12,128 nucleotides of DNA, taken from assembly GCA_964461325.1 (NCBI GenBank), contig CAYWTW010000022.1, positions 1 through 12,128 on the forward strand. Reading direction: 5' to 3'. Under the pieces are notes generated by a model, which saw only the letters and a program-made list of their open reading frames with translations, was not told where the DNA came from and ran no database searches. How positions within the stretch are numbered: position 1 is the stretch's first letter; every line of letters starts with the position of its first letter. Position numbers and translations under genes: made by a program. This DNA is from CAYUVV01 sp964461325 (lineage in GTDB: Bacteria > Patescibacteriota > Minisyncoccia > Phycocordibacterales > JACOZG01). Of the stretch, positions 7,599-12,128 are shown in pieces.

Positions 7599-7606
7599 AA
7601 AACTTG

Positions 7607-7679
7607 AGCCGCCTCCGAGGCTTGAACTCGGGACCTTCGCGTTACGAATGCGATGCTCTACCAACTGAGCTAAGGCGGC
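7607..7679 (-). tRNA. tRNA-Thr (anticodon CGU)
   Basis: On the minus strand 73 nt fold as a canonical cloverleaf. The acceptor stem is GCCGCCT/AGGCGGC (7 bp, perfect), the D arm GCTC/GAGC, the anticodon loop TTCGTAA with CGT at positions 34-36 (reads ACG, threonine), and the T arm CCGAG/CTCGG with loop TTCAAGC. The anticodon stem TCGCA/CGCGA has one A-C mismatch at 31-39. The discriminator base is U and no CCA is encoded, so CCA must be added after transcription. It is the first unit of the prfB-ftsEX-pyrG operon. Confidence 0.96.
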
Positions 7680-7708
7680 AATTTTTCATCATAACGGGGA
7701 GTGTCTTT

Positions 7709-7736
7709 ATGATACCGCTCGAACCGACTTTATCAA
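7709..7736 (-). promoter_or_regulatory. Promoter for tRNA-Thr/prfB/ftsEX/pyrG
   Basis: On the minus strand TTGATA (7731-7736) and TATCAT (7709-7714) are separated by 16 nt; four of six and five of six to the sigma-70 consensus. The predicted start near 7702 leaves a leader of about 22 nt before the tRNA. No other good promoter is visible before prfB, so the whole operon probably starts here. Confidence 0.6.
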
Positions 7737-7797
7737 AAATTCCTGAACAACACTAGAGCCGCCCCGCCCGCCTCCGCTTCGCTCCGGCGGCAACCTC

Positions 7798-7874
7798 GCA
7801 GAAATTTCCCTTGCAATTTTCTTTTTGCGCGCGCCCCTGAAAAATCTTCTAAAAATGGAAAGGGAAATTTCTGC
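7798..7874. repeat. 15-bp inverted repeat
   Basis: GCAGAAATTTCCCTT (7798-7812) is exactly repeated in reverse complement at 7860-7874. The arms are separated by 47 nt. No T tract follows on either strand that would mark a terminator. Confidence 0.9.
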
Positions 7875-7921
7875 TCGGTTCCGCCCTCAATTCTTCGGGC
7901 GGTGCGGGGCTACCATGCGGA

Positions 7922-7975
7922 CGAGGCAAAGCAAAACCTATTTTTGCGGGAGGAAAAGGATTTTGCTTTGCCTCG
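7922..7975. repeat. 15-bp inverted repeat with inner stem
   Basis: CGAGGCAAAGCAAAA (7922-7936) pairs exactly with 7961-7975. After a one-base bulge (7960) the stem can continue with CCT (7937-7939) against AGG (7957-7959). TTTTTT follows a few bases after the right arm (about 7980-7985), so on the plus strand it could act as a terminator, though no plus-strand gene precedes it. Confidence 0.85.
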
Positions 7976-8042
7976 GCTCTTTTTTGTGCGGGATTTGGTG
8001 TCCGCCGCGCAGGAGGGTGCGGGAGGAATGCGCGGCGGGCTA

Positions 8043-8052
8043 NNNNNNNNNN
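8043..8052. other. Assembly gap (10 N)
   Basis: Ten unknown bases. The true distance and even the linkage between the two sides are not shown by the sequence. Base composition and gene content differ on the two sides. Confidence 1.
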
Positions 8053-8055
8053 ATC

Positions 8056-8091
8056 AAAAAGAAATAGCCGACCTGTCTCCAGATCGGCTAT
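8056..8091 (-). terminator. Rho-independent terminator of the histidine phosphatase gene
   Basis: On the minus strand ATAGCCGA (8084-8091) pairs with TCGGCTAT (8064-8071). The stem extends by a U-G pair and two further pairs around loop GGAGAC, and is followed by TTTCTTTTT. The TAG stop of the gene (8088-8090) lies inside the 5' arm. Confidence 0.88.
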
Positions 8092-8765
8092 GAGTTTCTC
8101 TGTCGTCGGACGAAATTTGGATTTCCTGTTGGATCGTAGATCCGCATCTCGTCGAGAAGAAGGAAGGAGTTGTTGTCATACGCTACCCGTTTCATTTCGC
8201 AGTGAAGGGGGTGTGCGAGTGACTCGAAGTATTCCTCTGTCCATCCAAGCAACGACTTGAGTAGGACGCGCAACTCAAAGCCGTGAGTGATGACGAGGAT
8301 GTTTTCCACAAATCCTTCGGACATCTCCCGCTCTAACTTCTTAGCAAAGAGATCGAAGCGGAAAAGCATCTCTGCGCCACTCTCTCCTTCAGGAAAGCGA
8401 TATCGCAACACGCCAATACGATACCTTTCCTTTTCAATCTCCGCTCTGTTGTGAACAGTCACATTACCCCAGTTTTGTTTGGAAATGAGACTGTCAGTAA
8501 CAAGAGACCACTGTACATGCTTCTGGACACCGGATACAACGAGCTGCGCTGTTTCAAGCACTCGTTTGCTCGGTGACAGAAACACGCGCAGATTTTTACT
8601 CTTGCCGATTTCATTAGCAAATTGCCGACCAAAACGAGTAGCCTGCTCTTTGCCGAAATCCGTGAGAGGCATGTCTTCATCGGCAATGCGTTCGTATGCT
8701 GCCTGGTCGACGTCTTCCAACGATTCGGCATGTCTCATGACGAACAACTTTCTTATCGAGTTCAT
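8088..8765 (-). CDS. Histidine phosphatase (phosphoglycerate mutase-like) family protein
   Basis: This 225-residue protein belongs to the histidine phosphatase superfamily, which moves or removes phosphate through a phospho-histidine. Motifs: the catalytic RHAES (R11, H12) right after the first strand KLFVM, the LSPSKRVLETA segment (63-73, with the second phosphate-binding arginine), PEGES (125-129, likely acid/base glutamate) and the second histidine in THGFELR (H161). The substrate cannot be told; the family spans phosphoglycerate mutases, sugar phosphatases, SixA-type protein phosphatases and nucleotide phosphatases. The start is set by a near-perfect Shine-Dalgarno sequence 5 nt upstream. 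It is a single-gene unit with its own promoter (8817-8845) and terminator, divergent from the NUDIX operon. GC content looks intermediate between the left block and the AT-rich operon. Confidence 0.9.
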   Translation of the reverse strand: MNSIRKLFVMRHAESLEDVDQAAYERIADEDMPLTDFGKEQATRFGRQFANEIGKSKNLRVFLSPSKRVLETAQLVVSGVQKHVQWSLVTDSLISKQNWGNVTVHNRAEIEKERYRIGVLRYRFPEGESGAEMLFRFDLFAKKLEREMSEGFVENILVITHGFELRVLLKSLLGWTEEYFESLAHPLHCEMKRVAYDNNSFLLLDEMRIYDPTGNPNFVRRQRNS

Positions 8766-8770
8766 CTGTT

Positions 8771-8779
8771 ACCTCCTTT
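8771..8779 (-). promoter_or_regulatory. Strong ribosome binding site of the histidine phosphatase gene
   Basis: Minus-strand AAAGGAGGT lies 5 nt before the ATG at 8765. It is the only full-consensus, well-spaced Shine-Dalgarno sequence in the window, and it fixes this start. Confidence 0.9.
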
Positions 8780-8792
8780 CTGTTAAGTTTGG

Positions 8793-8821
8793 TTGTGTAA
8801 GATCAAATCCTGTGTTATAAT
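8793..8821 (+). promoter_or_regulatory. Promoter of the NUDIX/ATP-grasp/asparagine synthetase operon
   Basis: TTGTGT (8793-8798), a 17-nt spacer and a perfect TATAAT (8816-8821) on the plus strand. The predicted start near 8828 gives a leader of about 22 nt before the ATG at 8850. Confidence 0.75.
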
Positions 8822-8845
8822 ACCGCAAAATAACCGTCAAGTCAA
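8817..8845 (-). promoter_or_regulatory. Promoter of the histidine phosphatase gene
   Basis: On the minus strand TTGACT (8840-8845), a 17-nt spacer and TATTAT (8817-8822); five of six to consensus in each box. Its -10 overlaps the -10 of the plus-strand promoter by five bases, so the two polymerases cannot bind together. The predicted start near 8810 leaves about 45 nt of leader with the Shine-Dalgarno sequence. Confidence 0.7.
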
Positions 8846-8849
8846 TAAT

Positions 8850-9386
8850 ATGAAAACTCTAAGGACATTCACTCAAAAAGACATATTCCCCGAAAAGGAA
8901 GATGACAAAGAAAAAATAAATTTTGAAGATCGCGTAACCGGCAAAGCGATTGTGTTTGATGACGATAAGAATGTTGCTCTTATAGGCACTAAAGTAAATT
9001 CTTTTTATTTGTTGCCAGGCGGTGGTATTGATCAAGGCGAATCTATTGAAGTTGGAATTATAAGAGAGTGTCTTGAAGAAATAGGTTGTAATGTTGAACT
9101 TAAGATGCCTATTGGCACAATTGATGATTATCGAAACAGAGATAAAAAACACTGTATAAACTATTGCTATACAGCAAAGCTTGTTGGAGAAAAAGGAGAA
9201 CTCACATTGACCGAAGACGAAAAGAAAAACGGACTACATGTTATATGGGTACCGCTTGAGGAAGCAATAAAAATTCTAGAAAAAGAGGTTGGTCAATTGA
9301 AACGTGGCGAGGTCACTTTCTATAATACAGGTTTTAACATCTTGAGAGATCATCTCTTTCTTAAAGAAGCGAAGAGGCTACTATAA
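8850..9386 (+). CDS. NUDIX hydrolase
   Basis: This 178-residue protein has a perfect NUDIX box at residues 58-80 (G58, E64, R72-E73, E76-E77, G79), which binds Mg2+ and cleaves a nucleoside diphosphate linked to another group. The strands before it (TGKAIVFDDDKNVALIGTK, then FYLLPGGG) are typical of the fold. The real substrate, such as a nucleotide sugar, an oxidised nucleotide or dinucleoside polyphosphate, cannot be read from the sequence. I chose the ATG at 8850 because earlier in-frame codons lie upstream of the predicted transcription start. No Shine-Dalgarno sequence is evident. It is the first gene of a three-gene plus-strand operon, AT-rich compared with everything left of the gap; the ATP-grasp gene starts 10 nt after its stop. 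Confidence 0.92.
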   Translation: MKTLRTFTQKDIFPEKEDDKEKINFEDRVTGKAIVFDDDKNVALIGTKVNSFYLLPGGGIDQGESIEVGIIRECLEEIGCNVELKMPIGTIDDYRNRDKKHCINYCYTAKLVGEKGELTLTEDEKKNGLHVIWVPLEEAIKILEKEVGQLKRGEVTFYNTGFNILRDHLFLKEAKRLL

Positions 9387-9396
9387 TTTGCATACT

Positions 9397-10416
9397 ATGG
9401 ATAAGATATTTCTATTTACAGATTACCGTGGTCAATTTTATTCCTCGACCAAATATAGAGGTGCCGCGGTTGATTTGGAACGCCTAAAAAATTACTTCAC
9501 CGAACATAATTTTGAACTAGCGGTATTGCCGTTTTCAAAAATAGATTTTCGTACGCAAAACTACAAAAATGCTTGGGTTTTATATCAATCATCCGAAGAT
9601 CCCGGACTGTTTTATAGAAGTTATGTTGATGACATAGTCCTCGGTTTATATATTCAAGGTGCAAAACTCATTCCCAACCTACCGCAATTTAGAGCACACC
9701 ATAACAAACATTTTCTTGAAATTTTGCGCGATTTGCATACTCTCCCAGATATAAAAAATTTGGAAGCAAAAAGATACGGCACTTACGAAGATTACCTTAA
9801 AGACATAAATAATTTGGACAAGAAAATTCTTGTTTTGAAATCAAGTAATAGCTCAAAAAGCAAAGGCGTATTTTTGCTGAATGATTATAATAAGAAAATA
9901 AAATTACCGAAGATTATTTCCCGGACATTCTCTCTACAAAATCTGCGTTACTTTATTGAACAATTAAAGACAGGAAACAAACCTCTGCGAATATCTAATT
10001 ATAGAAACAAATTTGTGCTTCAGCGGTATGTCGATGGATTACAAGGAGATTATCGAGTAATTGCATACGGAGACAAGTTTTATGTTCTCTATCGTGGAAA
10101 CCGTACTGACGATTTCCGTGCTAGCGGGAGCATGAAATTCAATTATGATGTTCAATTGCCGGAAGGGTTGCTTGATTATGCTAAAAAAGTTTTTGAAAGT
10201 TTTGATGTGCCATATATAGCTCTTGATATTGGTATTAAGAATGATGAGTTCTTTTTGTTTGAATTTCAGTTTCTTTCTTTTGGTCAATACACACTTGAAA
10301 AATCAAATTTTTATTATCGTCTTAAGGATGGAGAGTGGCAAAAACAGTTTGAGGAGCCTGATCTCGAAAGAGAGATTGCAACCTCAGTTTCCGAATATAT
10401 AAGGAAACACTCATAA
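9397..10416 (+). CDS. ATP-grasp family protein, probable carboxylate-amine ligase
   Basis: This 339-residue protein looks like an ATP-grasp enzyme, a fold that joins an acyl-phosphate to an amine or similar nucleophile. Visible: an N-terminal alpha/beta part (FLFTDYRGQFYSS; YQSSEDP), RAHHNKHFLEILRD (99-112), an ATP-binding lysine in ILVLKSSNSSKSKGV (K148; glycine/serine-rich loop 150-157), QRYVDGLQGDYRVIAYGDK (209-227), a likely metal aspartate (ALDIGI, D277) and FEFQFLSFG (288-296). At the last site most relatives have E-x-N; here it is E289-F-Q291, a small deviation. The product is unknown. Similar proteins are, from general knowledge, met in surface-polysaccharide clusters. ATG 9397 is preferred over TTG 9388 (three extra residues); neither has a clear Shine-Dalgarno sequence. 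Asparagine synthetase follows after 9 nt. Confidence 0.8.
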   Translation: MDKIFLFTDYRGQFYSSTKYRGAAVDLERLKNYFTEHNFELAVLPFSKIDFRTQNYKNAWVLYQSSEDPGLFYRSYVDDIVLGLYIQGAKLIPNLPQFRAHHNKHFLEILRDLHTLPDIKNLEAKRYGTYEDYLKDINNLDKKILVLKSSNSSKSKGVFLLNDYNKKIKLPKIISRTFSLQNLRYFIEQLKTGNKPLRISNYRNKFVLQRYVDGLQGDYRVIAYGDKFYVLYRGNRTDDFRASGSMKFNYDVQLPEGLLDYAKKVFESFDVPYIALDIGIKNDEFFLFEFQFLSFGQYTLEKSNFYYRLKDGEWQKQFEEPDLEREIATSVSEYIRKHS

Positions 10417-10425
10417 CATAATTCT

Positions 10426-12128
10426 ATGTGTGGTATAGCTGGATTTATAGATAAAAAGAAAACGATAACCCGAAAGGAGCGAGAAGTTATTATTAAAAAA
10501 ATGCTTCTCTTTATGAATCATAGGGGTGGTGATGCGTTCGGTATTAAATCCGTAGATAACATCACCTTAGGTCATACAAGACTATCAATTGTTGATCTCT
10601 CTAAACTTGGAAACCAACCATTTTCTGATAATCAAAATTCATCACTTTCTTTTAATGGGGAAATATACAATCACGAGGTTCTCAGAAAAAAATATTTAAA
10701 CAAATTCAAAATAAGTTCCAATTCTGATACTGCTACACTTTTTGAGTTATTAAGAAAATATCCAATTGAATCAACCTTAGAAAAAATTCAAGGCATGTTT
10801 GCTTTCAGCTTTTTAAATGCCGAGGAACATAAAGTCATCTTGGCTCTTGATAGATTTGCGATAAAACCACTTTACTATATTGATACGACAAAATATTTTG
10901 CTTGGGCTTCGGAAATAAAAGCATTCAAAGCAATACCCAAATTCAACTTTCAGATTAATGAGTCTGCTCTTGGTGAACATATGGTATTTCGATATGTAGC
11001 TGGGCCGGAGACACTATTTAAAAATATCCATAAAATGCAAGCGGGTGAATATCTATCTTATGATCTAAAAGATAATACCAATAAGACAAAAAGATATTAT
11101 CGGTTAAGGAAAAAAGGGGATGTCACTAGGTTTTCAGAAAGTATCATTTCAGAAAGTGTAAAAGAACATTTAATGGGAGATGTAGTCGCTGGAGTCCAAT
11201 TAAGTGGTGGGGTTGATTCAAGTTTAGTTGCTCTGTTTGCACAAAAAATTTCTAAAAGAAAACTCCACACCTTTTCGATAGGGTTAGCTGATGAACATTG
11301 GAATGAATTTCATTATTCAGATATTGTTGCAAATAAATTGGGTACAAAACATCATAAAATAATTTTCTCAAAAAGTAACTTTGCCCGATTCTTGCCGAAA
11401 GTTATTTATCACCTAGATGAACCGCTTGTCCATCCTAATACCGTACCGATGTATATACTGGCAAAGGAAGCAAGAAGGTACACAAAGGTACTATTAACCG
11501 GCGAAGGTGCTGACGAAGTTTTTTATGGATACAACAGGTATTTTCAAAAACCGAATATTGCTAAAAACGTACTTTTTTCAAACGCTTTTAATGACCATCG
11601 GGCAATTTCTAAAATACTCAAAAGTAAGATTTCCATTGCGAATAGAAAAAAGATACTCCGTGGTGTAAGCAAGATCAGTGATGAAGATAAAATAAGTTTT
11701 TATGATATATACACATACCTGCCTCATGTTCTATTACGCCAAGATAAGGCTGGTATGGCCGCAAATGTTGAAAATCGAGTGCCATTTCTATACACCCCTG
11801 TCGTTGAAACAGGATTTAACTCAAAAACAAGAATCGGTAAGTTGGGAGGTAAGAGTGATGTAAAAGAAATTGCGCTTAAATATTTCCCCAAAGAAATTGT
11901 GTTAAGGAGAAAATGTGGTTTTGGTCTCCCGATTTCAGAGTGGCTAAGGGATAAAGATGTGTTATTACTATATCTTATTAAACTAACAAAACATAAATGT
12001 ATTAAAAAATATTTTGTTATCAGCGAAATTAGACTACTTATTGATAAACATTTGCGTAAGGAAGAAGATAATTCGTCAACATTGTTTACGCTAATATGTC
12101 TGTCAATGTGGTACGATACTTTTATCGG
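10426..12128 (+). CDS. Asparagine synthetase (glutamine-hydrolysing), 3' truncated by the window
   Basis: This open frame runs off the window with 567 codons and no stop. The N-terminal class II glutamine amidotransferase domain begins MCGIAGF, so Cys2 is the nucleophile after Met removal; HTRLSIVD (R52), NGEIYNH (77-83) and SDT (100-102) bind glutamine. The C-terminal synthetase domain has the pyrophosphate loop LSGGVDSS (259-266), LDEPL (330-334), TGEGADEVFYGYNRY (358-372) and RRKCGFGLPISEW (494-506). Such enzymes amidate aspartate; AsnB-like paralogues also amidate sugar carboxylates or make amide bonds in polysaccharide and natural-product loci. One deviation: the usual HRGPD is HRGGD (residues 32-36). 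About 30-60 residues are probably missing, judging by family length. Being in an operon with NUDIX and ATP-grasp genes points to a specialised rather than housekeeping role, by inference. Confidence 0.93.
   Translation, partial: MCGIAGFIDKKKTITRKEREVIIKKMLLFMNHRGGDAFGIKSVDNITLGHTRLSIVDLSKLGNQPFSDNQNSSLSFNGEIYNHEVLRKKYLNKFKISSNSDTATLFELLRKYPIESTLEKIQGMFAFSFLNAEEHKVILALDRFAIKPLYYIDTTKYFAWASEIKAFKAIPKFNFQINESALGEHMVFRYVAGPETLFKNIHKMQAGEYLSYDLKDNTNKTKRYYRLRKKGDVTRFSESIISESVKEHLMGDVVAGVQLSGGVDSSLVALFAQKISKRKLHTFSIGLADEHWNEFHYSDIVANKLGTKHHKIIFSKSNFARFLPKVIYHLDEPLVHPNTVPMYILAKEARRYTKVLLTGEGADEVFYGYNRYFQKPNIAKNVLFSNAFNDHRAISKILKSKISIANRKKILRGVSKISDEDKISFYDIYTYLPHVLLRQDKAGMAANVENRVPFLYTPVVETGFNSKTRIGKLGGKSDVKEIALKYFPKEIVLRRKCGFGLPISEWLRDKDVLLLYLIKLTKHKCIKKYFVISEIRLLIDKHLRKEEDNSSTLFTLICLSMWYDTFI

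Larger units (their letters stand above)
7758..8038. repeat. Intergenic array of stem-loops, no gene
   Basis: This stretch encodes no credible protein but holds at least five inverted repeats in a row: GCCGCC/GGCGGC (7758-7763, 7786-7791), a 15-bp pair (7798-7812, 7860-7874), CCGCCC/GGGCGG (7881-7886, 7897-7902), another 15-bp pair (7922-7936, 7961-7975) and a 10-bp pair (8002-8011, 8029-8038). GC-rich and AT-rich blocks alternate. It stops 4 nt before an assembly gap, as expected if it is a multi-copy element that broke the assembly. It could be a non-autonomous repeat family or a structured RNA; I cannot tell which. Confidence 0.7.

Noticed and set aside
7599..7664. N-terminal extension of prfB upstream of 7598
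   Set aside because: The extra 22 codons translate the tRNA-Thr and the 8-nt spacer, not protein sequence with any RF2 similarity.
7825..8067. Open frames across the stem-loop array and gap
   Set aside because: They run through unknown bases, overlap inverted repeats and have no ribosome site or recognisable protein content.
9382..9387. TATAAT at the NUDIX stop as a separate promoter for the ATP-grasp gene
   Set aside because: No -35 match lies 15-19 nt upstream and such hexamers are common in AT-rich DNA; the gene is adequately explained by the operon promoter.

Overview
The window reads as a fragment of a Candidate Phyla Radiation (Patescibacteria) genome. The reasons are the short RF2 that lacks most of its N-terminal domain, a divergent CTP synthase (GGTVGEYQN and SGVGKG in place of the usual GGTVGDIES and SSLGKG), a stand-alone eukaryotic-type phosphomannomutase of the HAD superfamily, and pilin-like domains with the YPDSL and YC(I/V)DSTG motifs often seen in that group. 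The RF2 carries the SPF (UGA/UAA) recognition motif and no frame has in-frame UGA, so UGA is read as stop. The assignment is inference from protein character and cannot be fixed to a lineage here.

Left block (1-8042), moderate to high GC by eye. Positions 1-142 hold nothing I can assign. A small CxxC/CxxC protein (155-409, +) ends in a strong intrinsic terminator. A remnant of methionine sulfoxide reductase B lies next to it on the minus strand, directly downstream of a 673-aa membrane-anchored protein with two pilin-like domains. A divergent gene for a phosphomannomutase-type HAD enzyme contains a perfect 19-bp-arm palindrome and runs convergently into pyrG with an 89-bp overlap. The minus-strand housekeeping operon then reads, in transcription order, promoter (7709-7736), tRNA-Thr(CGU), prfB, ftsE, ftsX, pyrG, with very tight spacing (8 nt, 4-nt overlap, 9 nt, 7 nt).

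Middle (7680-8087): no gene. It holds the operon promoter, then a dense series of stem-loops (7758-8038), then a 10-N assembly gap (8043-8052).

Right block (8053-12128): a minus-strand histidine phosphatase with perfect Shine-Dalgarno sequence and terminator is divergent from a plus-strand, clearly AT-richer operon: NUDIX hydrolase, ATP-grasp ligase and a glutamine-dependent asparagine synthetase that runs off the window end. The two units start from face-to-face promoters that share the same -10 segment. ATP-grasp plus asparagine synthetase suggests amide/peptide-bond chemistry, perhaps on a surface polysaccharide or small molecule, but the substrate is not visible. Because the GC change coincides with the N gap, linkage of the two blocks depends on the scaffolding being right.

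I did not find CRISPR arrays, transposases or phage genes. The most unusual points are the long palindrome inside the HAD gene, the tRNA placed where the prfB leader should be, the stem-loop array at the assembly gap, the overlapping divergent promoters and the pilin-domain fusion protein.
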